Assembly (NCBI RefSeq): GCF_014202995.1
Contig: NZ_JACHIA010000025.1
Span: forward strand, 35,420 to 99,419
Reading direction: 5' to 3'
Length of the DNA stretch: 64,000 nt
DNA from: Longimicrobium terrae
GTDB taxonomy: Bacteria; Gemmatimonadota; Gemmatimonadetes; Longimicrobiales; Longimicrobiaceae
Below, piece by piece: positions 36,604-45,085 of this stretch. The notes under the pieces were generated by a model that made no database searches, was not told where the DNA came from, and saw only the letters and a program-made list of their open reading frames with translations. Each line of letters opens with the position of its first letter. Within the stretch, counting starts at the first letter, position 1. Position numbers and translations under genes: made by a program.

Positions 36604-37554
36604 GTGAAGATCACCGCGTTCGTCAGCAACGAAGACTGTTCCCTTCACGACACCGGGTGGAATCACCCGGACCATCAGGGGCGCCTTCCCGCCATCGTGC
36701 GCGCGGTGCAGCGCGACATGGTGGCGCTCTGGGACCCCGTGCTGCAGCTGGAAGGCACACCGGCGACTGAAAACGATCTGCTGCTCGTCCACACGCCCGC
36801 GTACCTGGAGCGCCTTCGGAGAACGAGTGACGAGGCGCGCGCGCAGGGCCGCACGCTGGAACTGGACGGCGTTCCCGTCTCAGGCGCCTCGTGGGACGCA
36901 GCGACGGCTGCCGCCGGATGCGCGCTCACCGCCGTGCACGCGGTGCTGCAAGGCGAGGTGCGGAATGCGTTTGCGCTCACCCGTCCGCTGGGGCGCGGCG
37001 CGGGCGCGGACGCCGCGGGCGAGTTTTCGCTCATCAACCACGTCGCCATCGCCGCGCGGCACCTGCGGGGGCTTTACGGGATAGAACGCGTGCTGGTCGT
37101 GGCGTGGGGCGCGCGTCCGCCGGTGGCGCTTGCCCGACTGCTGGCGGAGGAGGATGGGATTCAGCTCCTTTCCATCCACGCACATCCGCGATCATTCCCC
37201 CATCCGGATCCCGCCGCGGATGATCATCCCCTGATCGGCGGAGCGGCGCTGGCGCCCGGCAGCGATGGCGATGCGTTCGCCGCCGCGCTCCGCGCCGCGC
37301 TGGCGGACGCCGATAAGCCGGTCGATTTCGTCCTGCTCGCGGCGGGATTCGACATCCTGGCTGCGGACGCGCAGGGCCCGCTCGCCGTTCAGGCGGACGA
37401 CATCCACGCCATCACGACGGTGGTGCGCGAGTGGGCGGATCAACACGCCGCCGGCCGCCTCGTCTCCACCCTGGAAGGCGGATACGCCGCGCCCGAGACG
37501 GCGCGTGCCGTCATCCAGCATATCCACGCGCTGGCCGCCATCGACCCCGCCTGA
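36604..37554 (+). CDS. histone-deacetylase-fold protein lacking catalytic residues
   Basis: 316 residues with the overall HDAC/acetoin-utilisation fold. The N-terminal HDTGWNHPDHQGRLPAI matches the family's H-D-x-x-x-H-P-E motif. VHTPAYLERLRR, SLINHVAIAARHL and the terminal RLVSTLEGGYAAP are also typical. The active site is gone: RPPGHHA is RPLGRGA (127-133), removing both catalytic histidines, and D-x-H of the zinc site is GAR (169-171). Only the last metal Asp (GFD, 250) remains. It is likely a pseudoenzyme or binding protein. The GTG start has GGAG six bases upstream; no ATG fits. Confidence 0.85.
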   Translation: MKITAFVSNEDCSLHDTGWNHPDHQGRLPAIVRAVQRDMVALWDPVLQLEGTPATENDLLLVHTPAYLERLRRTSDEARAQGRTLELDGVPVSGASWDAATAAAGCALTAVHAVLQGEVRNAFALTRPLGRGAGADAAGEFSLINHVAIAARHLRGLYGIERVLVVAWGARPPVALARLLAEEDGIQLLSIHAHPRSFPHPDPAADDHPLIGGAALAPGSDGDAFAAALRAALADADKPVDFVLLAAGFDILAADAQGPLAVQADDIHAITTVVREWADQHAAGRLVSTLEGGYAAPETARAVIQHIHALAAIDPA

Positions 37555-37655
37555 CCGCGCAACTCCACGAAGCCGCCACCGCTGATCCGCGGGCAGCGCC
37601 GCGGCGGACATCGCCGATCATCCTCATTCCGCCACCCGCGCCAGACTGGGGTCTG

Positions 37656-37717
37656 CTCCCTCTCCCACGTCTGTTTGTGGGAGAGGGTCGTCGCGCGAAG
37701 CGCGCGGGGTGAGGGCC
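37656..37717. repeat. R3 hairpin repeat, copy 3
   Basis: CCCTCTCCCACGTCTGTTTG variant of the R3 hairpin with intact stem and GCGCGCGGGGTGAGGGCC tail. The different loop with unchanged stem shows the hairpin is what is conserved. Confidence 0.8.
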
Positions 37718-37805
37718 CCTGCCGCCCGTCGCGCCCTCCGTATACCTTCCCCGCACCGAACCCAGCGAATCGCTGCGACCGCCCCCGCCGATCCCGGCGC
37801 CGGCG

Positions 37806-37842
37806 CACTCACGCACTCACGCACCCAGCACTCACGCACTGC
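37806..37842. repeat. R1 repeat, copy 2 (inverted)
   Basis: CACTCACGCACTCACGCACCC and following bases are the reverse complement of the R1 sequence at 26985-27035. It abuts the next gene's start. Confidence 0.7.
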
Positions 37843-37847
37843 CCGTC

Positions 37848-40800
37848 TTGACCGACCTGCGCCTTTCCGGAACGCTCCTCGCCCAGTACTTCCGCTTCGA
37901 CTGCGACCGGCAGCTGCGGTGGGAGATGGTGCCGCCCGCCCTGCGCGGCGGCGACGTGCCCGCGCCCAACGCCGACCCCGCGGCGGGCCCGCTCATCGGC
38001 CAGCGGCCGGGGATGGAGCTGCTGACGCGCGCCGGCCGCCGCTGGGAAGCGCGCGCAATGGACCGGCTGATCGCGCACTTCGGCGAGCGTGTCGTGGTGG
38101 CGGACCGGGACGCGGAGGGGCGGACGGAGCGCCTGCCGTATGCCGCCGTCGTGCGTGCGCTGCGCGATCCGGGCGAGGCTCGCTGGCTGGTGCAGCCGGA
38201 ACTGCGCGTTCCTGACGGTTTCCGGGAGCGCTTCGGCATTCCCGTGCATGTGCGGGTCGCGCCCGCGCAGCCGGACCTGGTGCGCCTTGGACGCGACGCG
38301 CGCGGGCGGCTGCGGCTGGGCGTGGCGGACGTGAAGTGGAGCCGCGAGGGCGCGCTGCAGCACTTTGCGCAGGTCGCCTTCTACTCGCTGCTGCTGGAGG
38401 AAATCTGCCGCGCGGAGGGGATCGAGGCCGTCGTGGACACGCGCTGGGGGTGGCTGTGGACGCGCGGGTCCCGCGGACCCAAACGGTTTCCGCTGGCCGC
38501 GTATCGCCATCATGTGCAGGCGTTTCTGCGGGATGAACTGCCGCGCATCGCCGCCGCATCCGCGGCGGAAGCGGAGTGGCACCTCCGGCCGCGATGCACC
38601 TCGTGCGCGTTCTTCGCGCACTGCCGCGCGGAGGCGGACCGCACCGATCACCTGTCGCGCGTCGTGGGACTGACACCGCTGGCGGCAAGCCAGCTTCGGT
38701 CGCGCGGCATTCGCAACGTGCGCCAGCTTCGGACGGCGGAGTTCAAGCGCGGCGTGTACACCGGCGCCCACGCGCTGGAATCGGCGGAGTCCGTGCTCAA
38801 GAAGCGCGTGCAGGCGCTGGATTTCGGCAAGCTCAAGGAGGGGGAGAAGCAGAGCTTCCGCATGCCGGTCGCGGAGGCCGCGCGCGTGCTGGTGACGGCG
38901 GAAAGCGATCCGGTGAGCGGAACGGTGTTCGCCCTCGGCATCCGCGCGGAGCGGTCCGGCGGCCCGGCGCGGACGGACGTGTTCGTGTCGGAATCGGGGA
39001 GTGAGGAGGGCGAGCGGGAGATGCTGGGCCGCTTTCTGACCCGCGCGGCGGAGATCGTGGGCGACGCGGAAGCCGGCGCGCGCGAGGCACAGACCGGCGG
39101 GCGGCGGCGCGGGCCGGGGGCGCATGTGTACCTGTGGGACGCGGGCGAGGCGGAGCTTCTGCGCGACTGCCTGCAGCGGCACCTGGGCGACGCGGGAACG
39201 CAGCCGGGGATCGCGGGCGTGGCGCGCCTCCTCTTTCCCGGTGGGGACGCGGGCGCGCCGCCGCCGGGGACGGTGGTGCTGGACGTGGTCGGCGAGCTTT
39301 TCGCCCTCCCCATCCCCTACGCGTGGGACCTGGCCTCCGTCTCGGACGAGCTGCAGCCGGCGGAAAAGGCGTGGGTGCACCGCACGCGCCCGGACTACGG
39401 CTGGCCGTTCAGCAGCCAGGTGGCGTTCGAGCGCATCCATGACGTATGGCGCCAGCGTCCGCACCCCGTCGCGGGCGGGGAAGAAGCGCCGGAGCGCGTG
39501 CGGGCGGAGATTGTCCGCGCGGTGGGCAGCAAGCTGGCGGGAGTGGATTCCGTCATCCGCGCCATCCGCGACCACGCCGCGCGCCGCCGCGATCCCATGC
39601 TGCGGATGGATTCCGCCGCGTTCGCAGAGGGTGGCGGGCCCATCGCGGATCCCGTGCTGGAGCAGCTTCGCCTCTTTACGCTGGCGGAGGCGGCGGAGCA
39701 GGCGGCCAGCATCCGCGCCCTGCACGCGCTGCCGACGGCGGACCGCGCGCGCCGCTTTGAATCCATTTCCGGCCTCAACCTCGTCGAACGGCTGCCGAAC
39801 GGGCACGCGGTGTTCGAATTCGATCCCGCCTGCCGCGAGGCCAAGTTCCGCCCCGGCGACTTCGCCCTCGTGCTGACCAACGACGATGGTCGCATGCTGG
39901 CGGAAACGGATGCGAAGCCGTGGCTGCGCCGCAAGCTGATGGTGGAGTTGATCGACTACGATCTGGCCTCGTCCCCGCCGCGGATCACGCTGGCGCCCGA
40001 CACCGCGTGGGACAAGCTGGCCTTCGACCGGTACGACGGGCGCCCCGTGCTGGACCTGAACCGCGTCTGCGTACTGGACCGCGCTTCGGTGGATTTCAAC
40101 ACGCGCCGCGTGGTGCAGAGCCTGCGCGCCCTGGCCGGTGACCACGGAGAATCCGCCACCGTGCGTGCACTGCTGGCCGGCCAGGCGCCGGGGTGGGCCA
40201 CGCCGCTGGACGCGGACGCCGGGTGGCGGGAAACGGTGGATGTGGCGCACGCACGCCGCGGCTACGCGCTCAACGCCGAGCAGGAGGCGGCCTGGCGCGC
40301 CGCGTTCGGCCAATCTGTTTCCGTCATCTGGGGGCCGCCGGGAACGGGCAAGACGTACCTGCTCGCGTGGATCCTGATCGGGATGGCGGCGGCGGCGCGG
40401 GCGGCGGGGCGGCCGCTTCGCATCCTGGTGACCGCGGCCACGCACCGCGCCGTCGTGAACGTGCTGGCCCGGCTGGCGCGCGAACTGGCGTCCGCCGGGC
40501 TGGACTCGCCGCTGCGCGCGGTGAAGCTGGCGGGGCGGGGAAGCGAGGCGGACGACGACTTGGCCGCGCTGGAGGTGGAGGTGATCCGCGACGACCATCT
40601 TCCCCGCGCGCTGGCGGCTTCGGATGCGGACGGACTGCCGCTCGTGGCCGGCTCCACGGTGTGGTCGCTGTGGAAGCAGATGCGCCAGATGAATGGCGAC
40701 GACGACGACGAGGAGGCGGACTCCACCGTGCCCATCCGCCCGCTGTTCGACGTGGTGGTGATCGACGAGGCGTCGCAGATGAAGGTGCCGGAGGCGCTGA

Positions 40801-41687
40801 TCGCCCTTTCGTCGCTGCGGCCCGGTGGCCGCGTGGTCCTGTGCGGAGACGACCGGCAGCTTCCGCCCATTCTGTACGGCCGCTATCCGCGGGAGGAAAC
40901 GCTTTTCGGATCGGCGTTTACGCACTTCGCCGAGCGGTTCGGGAGATTGGCGCTGCGGGAGAGCCGGCGGATGAACCGCGCGCTGGTGCGGTGGCCGGCG
41001 CGGCTCTTCTATCCCGGCTTCGTGTCGATGGACCCGCACCGTCGGCTGGCGCGAAACGAGGCGATCGAGATCGATGATCCCGTGGACCGCCTGCTGTGGG
41101 ACGTGCTGCTGCGGCCGGGCGACGCGGCGGTCTTCTGCACCTACGCCGGCGTGCGCGCCACGGCCCGCAACGCGTTCGAGGCGGGTCTCGCCGCGCGTCT
41201 GGCCCGGCTCGCCCGTGTCGGCATCCGTGATCCCGAGACGGGCGCCGCGTACACGGCCGAGGCGTTTCGCGCGCACGGGCTGGCCATCCTGTCTCCGCAC
41301 CGCGCGCAGAACGCGGCCATCCTGGGCGAACTGGTGTCCGGCGGCTGGCCGCGCGGCGAACTCCCGGTTGTGGACACGGTGGAGCGGATGCAGGGCAACG
41401 AGCGGGAGATGATCATTGTATCCTATGCCGTCGCCGACCGGGAATACGCGGAGCGCGAGGCGGAATTCCTTTTGAACCCCAACCGCTTCAACGTGTCCAT
41501 CACCCGCCCGCGCTCCAAGCTGGTGGTGCTGATGAGCGACGACGTGCTGCGGACGATGCCGCGCGACGAGCAGACGCTTACGGAATCGATGGCGATCAAG
41601 GGCTACCCGGCCCATTTCCGCCACGAGCGCGTCATCGAGGTAGAGGTGACGGGAGCATCCCCCGTACGTCTCATAGTAAGAACATAG
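37848..41687 (+). CDS. Dna2-like fused PD-(D/E)XK nuclease and SF1 helicase
   Basis: 1,279 residues. The N-terminal 270 form a Cas4/RecB-like nuclease. Asp143 lies in PDLV, DVK is at 161-163, and the QxxxY motif is QVAFY (175-179). Four cysteines for a 4Fe-4S cluster are arranged as in Dna2/AddB: Cys19, then C250-x2-C253-x5-C259. A TM0106-like linker follows. The C-terminal half is an SF1B helicase with Walker A GPPGTGKT (829-836), VIDEAS (Asp973, Glu974), RLALRESRRMNRALVRWPARLF, and VERMQGNEREMIIVSY plus NRFNVSITRPRSKLVVL at the end. The TTG start is the first available. It likely acts on DNA ends in repair or defence. Base composition is native. Confidence 0.9.
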   Translation: MTDLRLSGTLLAQYFRFDCDRQLRWEMVPPALRGGDVPAPNADPAAGPLIGQRPGMELLTRAGRRWEARAMDRLIAHFGERVVVADRDAEGRTERLPYAAVVRALRDPGEARWLVQPELRVPDGFRERFGIPVHVRVAPAQPDLVRLGRDARGRLRLGVADVKWSREGALQHFAQVAFYSLLLEEICRAEGIEAVVDTRWGWLWTRGSRGPKRFPLAAYRHHVQAFLRDELPRIAAASAAEAEWHLRPRCTSCAFFAHCRAEADRTDHLSRVVGLTPLAASQLRSRGIRNVRQLRTAEFKRGVYTGAHALESAESVLKKRVQALDFGKLKEGEKQSFRMPVAEAARVLVTAESDPVSGTVFALGIRAERSGGPARTDVFVSESGSEEGEREMLGRFLTRAAEIVGDAEAGAREAQTGGRRRGPGAHVYLWDAGEAELLRDCLQRHLGDAGTQPGIAGVARLLFPGGDAGAPPPGTVVLDVVGELFALPIPYAWDLASVSDELQPAEKAWVHRTRPDYGWPFSSQVAFERIHDVWRQRPHPVAGGEEAPERVRAEIVRAVGSKLAGVDSVIRAIRDHAARRRDPMLRMDSAAFAEGGGPIADPVLEQLRLFTLAEAAEQAASIRALHALPTADRARRFESISGLNLVERLPNGHAVFEFDPACREAKFRPGDFALVLTNDDGRMLAETDAKPWLRRKLMVELIDYDLASSPPRITLAPDTAWDKLAFDRYDGRPVLDLNRVCVLDRASVDFNTRRVVQSLRALAGDHGESATVRALLAGQAPGWATPLDADAGWRETVDVAHARRGYALNAEQEAAWRAAFGQSVSVIWGPPGTGKTYLLAWILIGMAAAARAAGRPLRILVTAATHRAVVNVLARLARELASAGLDSPLRAVKLAGRGSEADDDLAALEVEVIRDDHLPRALAASDADGLPLVAGSTVWSLWKQMRQMNGDDDDEEADSTVPIRPLFDVVVIDEASQMKVPEALIALSSLRPGGRVVLCGDDRQLPPILYGRYPREETLFGSAFTHFAERFGRLALRESRRMNRALVRWPARLFYPGFVSMDPHRRLARNEAIEIDDPVDRLLWDVLLRPGDAAVFCTYAGVRATARNAFEAGLAARLARLARVGIRDPETGAAYTAEAFRAHGLAILSPHRAQNAAILGELVSGGWPRGELPVVDTVERMQGNEREMIIVSYAVADREYAEREAEFLLNPNRFNVSITRPRSKLVVLMSDDVLRTMPRDEQTLTESMAIKGYPAHFRHERVIEVEVTGASPVRLIVRT

Positions 41688-41760
41688 ACAGGGTTGCTGA
41701 CAACTCTTCAGGGACCGGCATCCCGGTCACGATTCCCCCGCTATCCGTGAGGTCGAAACG

Positions 41761-43356
41761 GTGATTGTCTATTCTACAGTACTAACGCTGGAATCTAAGT
41801 GTAATCTGGACACTCCGCTTCAACTCGCTGCTAACTGGCTCTCGAAGGGAATGCATTCCGAAATCACCGCAGATTCGTTGAAAGAGACTGATACCCGTAT
41901 TGCTGCGAACAGGCACCGCTTAGAAACGTGGATTGCTGACGGCGAGTTTCCCGTATTGTTTTCTTTCAGGTATACTCATCCCGACACCCGGGTAGGAGGT
42001 CGGGAATGGGTCACCGAATTTGGCTTGGAGCAGGCTTCAGCAGATTCTGAGATACGCTGCACGCTCTTATTGCAGGTCAATGATATCAGCCCGCGAGTTG
42101 AGGCTCCCATATTCGTTACACAACCCCGATTGATCGGTCAGATATACAACAGGTGTCCTGTATCTTCCCAAACCGTTGGGCAGAGACAAAACCGTTTGTC
42201 GCTCACAGATTCCGCGTCTTTCCTAGAGAACGTCAATCGATTGGACCGGCGCCATCCTATTGTGGTTCTCAGCCCGCTCCTGGAAGGTGGGTACCTGATT
42301 CCGCCCGCCGAACTCTCGGCCGCGTTGGTGGGGTTGGGAGAGCTCTACGTAATTCCAGACGGTGAAGACACGTACGAGCTTGAACGGCGCTGTGGCCGAG
42401 AAAATATCGCTTGGCGAGGTGCTGTGAACATCCTTCGCCCCCCGCGAAACGTCCGTAATGATGCAGTGATCCGTTATCGTCGGCTTTATGCTGCCGATTT
42501 GGAGAGCCTAGGATCACAGGTAGGACCTAAGAAGAGCGAGGTTCTTAGTGAGATTGTTCACAGTTCGAATGTCGCGGCCTCAAGAGCACACGTCAGCCCT
42601 CTTGCGGTGGCCAGAGTTTCGGAAAGTCGAGACCGTAAGAGGGAACTTGAACGGCGCCTGCACGACAGCCAGCGTTTAGGTGAAGAGAGTGCTCTTCTCA
42701 GCTTTTTGCAACACGCCTACAACGAGCATGAGGAAGAGATTGCTCGCCTTGAGGCGGCATTGGATGCCGCAGAGTTGACGCGTGCAGAGCAAGATGATGG
42801 TTTGCGCGCTTTGGAGTATTCCAACAAGAGTCTAACAGAGGCGCTAGCCGGTGTTCATCAACGTTCAAGGGGAATCGACTACGAGACCGATGTCAGGGAT
42901 GCACTTCGTGAAGTGTGTGGAGCTAATCCTACTCCAACCCAGTCGCTTCTTGCACTGACTGCTCTTTACCCGGAGCGTGTCACCATACTCGAGACTGGCT
43001 GGAAATCTGCTCAGGAATCTACGAGTTTCAACAAGGGAGGCGAGGCTTTCCGCCTTCTTCGACTACTCGTGACTTCCTACTGGGATATGTTGAAATCCGG
43101 CGGCGGTGATTCTGGAGCTCGGAGCGTGTTTGGGAGCAGTTTCGCTTCGACGGAGTCTGAGACGGTGAAGAAGAACAAACGCGCAAAGCAGCTAAGAACG
43201 TTTCTCTATGAGGGCGAGGCTGTTGAGATGATGGCCCACTTAAAAATCGGCGTAAAGGACAGCGTGACGGAGACGATTCGGATCCACTTTCTCTGGGATC
43301 CAGAACGGGAGCTCATCGTGATCGGGCACTGTGGGCGCCATCTTGATCATCGCTGA
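41761..43356 (+). CDS. unrecognised coiled-coil protein, AT-rich, next to nuclease-helicase and ssrA
   Basis: 531 residues with no signal peptide. The N-terminal 240 are mixed alpha/beta (VLTLESKCNLDTPLQLAANW, VLFSFRYTHPDTRVGGREWV, HPIVVLSPLLEGGYLIPPAE). Residues about 290-375 form a charged coiled coil (RKRELERRLHDSQRLGEES, EEEIARLEAALDAAELTRAE). The C-terminal 150 form a separate domain ending IGVKDSVTETIRIHFLWDPE and IVIGHCGRHLD. The GTG at 41761 has GAGG eight bases upstream. Base and codon use (TTG, TCA, AGA, GTA) differ sharply from the GC-rich neighbours, indicating transfer. It follows the helicase by 73 bases in the same direction. I do not recognise the family; a defence role is suggested only by context. 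Confidence 0.75.
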   Translation: MIVYSTVLTLESKCNLDTPLQLAANWLSKGMHSEITADSLKETDTRIAANRHRLETWIADGEFPVLFSFRYTHPDTRVGGREWVTEFGLEQASADSEIRCTLLLQVNDISPRVEAPIFVTQPRLIGQIYNRCPVSSQTVGQRQNRLSLTDSASFLENVNRLDRRHPIVVLSPLLEGGYLIPPAELSAALVGLGELYVIPDGEDTYELERRCGRENIAWRGAVNILRPPRNVRNDAVIRYRRLYAADLESLGSQVGPKKSEVLSEIVHSSNVAASRAHVSPLAVARVSESRDRKRELERRLHDSQRLGEESALLSFLQHAYNEHEEEIARLEAALDAAELTRAEQDDGLRALEYSNKSLTEALAGVHQRSRGIDYETDVRDALREVCGANPTPTQSLLALTALYPERVTILETGWKSAQESTSFNKGGEAFRLLRLLVTSYWDMLKSGGGDSGARSVFGSSFASTESETVKKNKRAKQLRTFLYEGEAVEMMAHLKIGVKDSVTETIRIHFLWDPERELIVIGHCGRHLDHR

Positions 43357-43766
43357 TCGGATTCGCTGATCCAGTGCTTGATTGATCTCCTTGGCGATCC
43401 CCATACAGTGATCGGTGGTGGAAAACGCGTTCCGAGCGATGTACCCGGAACCCTTTCCGCCATGTAACGGCTGAGGGGCACAGCCGTGTGGCCGTCTATC
43501 CTTGTCTGGAACCAGCGCATGGTGTGTCGCCGTGTGCCGTCCGGCGCCGGACTCTCCGCCGCGCCGAACCAGGGGCGAGCGGAGGATCTAGCCGGAGACG
43601 AGCCAGGATCGCGACCTACGCTGCGTGGTGCGCAAGCGACGGCGTCCACATTAGGCTGGGAACAGGGGCGATCGCGCGGATTGGTGGGCCGGAGCTTGGA
43701 TACACATCTCATCCGACGGCCGGCGCGGCTGGTCCTCATCCCCTAAGTCGTTTGATCGCAAAGGGA
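43357..43766. other. gene-free junction between AT-rich gene and ssrA
   Basis: About 410 bases without a credible gene, ribosome site or strong hairpin. Composition moves from AT-richer back to GC-rich across it. Short frames here look like chance. No duplicate of the tmRNA 3' end was found in it. Confidence 0.5.
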
Positions 43767-43795
43767 TTGACACACGGCGGCGTCGCGGCTAGATT
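43767..43795 (+). promoter_or_regulatory. ssrA promoter
   Basis: TTGACA (43767-43772), 17-base spacer, TAGATT (43790-43795), about 28 bases ahead of the mature tmRNA 5' end. Confidence 0.85.
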
Positions 43796-43822
43796 GATGG
43801 CGTCGGTTGAAAATTCGGGTTT

Positions 43823-44193
43823 GGGGCTGTCATGGTTTCGACGTGTATGGTGAAGCCGTGGCTGCGTGCCGAGGTGCTCGGAGCACTCGTAAAACCTCCG
43901 GGAAATTGTAACCGCGAACGATAACTTCGCCCTGGCTGCGTAAGTAGAGTCCTAAACGGCTCCTTACCTCCCATTTGCCGATCAGCCCTGCTCGAGGCGG
44001 GTCGGTAGATGTCGCTAAAATCGAGCTGGCCCGCGTTCGGCGCCGTAACGGCGCGGGTGAGAACTTTACGGCTGGTTCCTGATGGGCCTTGCTCTGGCCG
44101 ATGAGGGGACGAGGAGAAAGGAACAGAGCAATACGCACGTAGACGCTGCGGGGGATCTGTAGGCGGACGCGGGTTCGACTCCCGCCAGCTCCA
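43823..44193 (+). ncRNA. ssrA: transfer-messenger RNA
   Basis: Single-piece tmRNA of 371 nt. The 5' end GGGGCTGTCATGG pairs with the 3' end CCAGCTCCA to form the tRNA-Ala-like acceptor stem; GGGTTCGACTCCCGCC is the T arm. CCA is not encoded. The tag frame starts at GCG 43914 and ends TAA 43941-43943, giving ANDNFALAA, so stalled products end in the usual LAA degron. It rescues ribosomes with SmpB (not in window). It has its own promoter and terminator. Confidence 0.98.
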
Positions 44194-44197
44194 TACA

Positions 44198-44240
44198 ACA
44201 AAACGCCGGATCGGGCTTCGTGCCCGGTCCGGCGTTTTGT
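44198..44240. terminator. ssrA terminator
   Basis: 19-bp stem (44198-44216 / 44222-44240, loop TTCGT) with T-rich flank, immediately after tmRNA. Confidence 0.92.
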
Positions 44241-44258
44241 CGTTCATCAGCACAGAAA

Positions 44259-44298
44259 AAGCGGCCCGCACCGGCAATCCGGCGCGGGCCGCTTTCGT
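44259..44298 (-). terminator. terminator of the outer-membrane protein gene
   Basis: AAAGCGGCCCGC...GCGGGCCGCTTT stem; on the minus strand it is followed by TTTTTCTG. It lies 12 bases past the stop at 44310. Confidence 0.85.
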
Positions 44299-44309
44299 TC
44301 ATCCTCCAC

Positions 44310-44891
44310 TCAGAACGCGAAGTTCAGCCCCACGCCCGCGGAAAAGTAGCGCACCGCGAAACCATCATCGCCCGGCTGCGGCACGTCGCTGTCCCCGAAC
44401 CGCGGATCCACGTTGTACGTGCGGTACGATACGGATGGCGTGAGCCGCAGGCGCCCGATCACCGGAACCGCCACGCCGGCGCCGACCTCGAAGCCGACGT
44501 CCTCATCCGTTTCCACCTGGTCGTACAGCGTAAACTGGTGCACCACCACGCCGGCCGCCACGTACGGCTTCAGGCGCGTGGCCCCGGCGGGGACAGCCGC
44601 GGTCAGGCCGACGGACACGCCCTGGTCGGTCGCGTCGTCGAAGTCGCTCAAGAGCTTGGGGCCGAACACGGCGTAGCTGTAGCTGGCGTACGCGCCCAGC
44701 CCGGGCCGCACCTGCACCGACGCGGCGACGCCCGTGCTGAACCCGGCCGCGGAGATTTCGTCGAACTTCCCCATGGGCGACACGCGATCGACACGCCCTT
44801 CCACCGTGAACGGAATGCGGGACTGCGCGTGGGCCGTGCTGGCGCCAGAGGTGATGGCCAGCGCAGCCGTGACGAGCGTTCGCTTGATCAT
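44310..44891 (-). CDS. outer-membrane beta-barrel protein (OmpW/opacity-like)
   Basis: 193 residues with a signal peptide (TLVTAALAITSGASTAHAQ). The mature part alternates polar and hydrophobic residues in strands (FTVEGRVDRVSPMGKF, LGAYASYSYAVFGPKLL, RLKPYVAAGVVVHQFTLYD, LRLTPSVSYRTYNVD). It ends in VRYFSAGVGLNFAF, the C-terminal aromatic strand needed for barrel insertion. It resembles 8-stranded porin-like barrels. Ligand or pore function cannot be inferred. Its presence supports a diderm cell. Confidence 0.88.
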   Translation of the reverse strand: MIKRTLVTAALAITSGASTAHAQSRIPFTVEGRVDRVSPMGKFDEISAAGFSTGVAASVQVRPGLGAYASYSYAVFGPKLLSDFDDATDQGVSVGLTAAVPAGATRLKPYVAAGVVVHQFTLYDQVETDEDVGFEVGAGVAVPVIGRLRLTPSVSYRTYNVDPRFGDSDVPQPGDDGFAVRYFSAGVGLNFAF

Positions 44892-45027
44892 CAGATGATT
44901 GTCGGTTCAGCGGATCGGTCCGGCGGAGAGGTTCGCCGGCGGGAGCATCGCCCGTCAGGAGTGCACGACGGATGAAATCTCTCCCGCGGCGCAAGCCAGG
45001 GCCATCGGTCATCTGACGGAGAAACAA

Positions 45028-45068
45028 CGGCGGGCTCCGGATGATTCCGGAGCCCGCCGTCGTTGTTT
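45028..45068. terminator. bidirectional terminator, mainly for the kinase gene
   Basis: 14-bp stem (45028-45041 / 45046-45059, loop TGAT) with TTGTTTCTCC on the minus side and TCGTTGTTTTC on the plus side. Confidence 0.85.
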
Positions 45069-45085
45069 TCGGTCGATGAAGATGC

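Noticed and set aside
37809..41624. 1,271-codon minus frame opposite the nuclease-helicase
   Set aside because: Shadow of the helicase frame; no motifs.
43347..43746. Short frames between the AT-rich gene and ssrA
   Set aside because: No ribosome sites, no recognisable motifs, overlapping in several frames.
41688..44310. Integrated element at the 3' end of ssrA
   Set aside because: No duplicate of the tmRNA 3' end and no integrase were found; any island would have to be on the 5' side.
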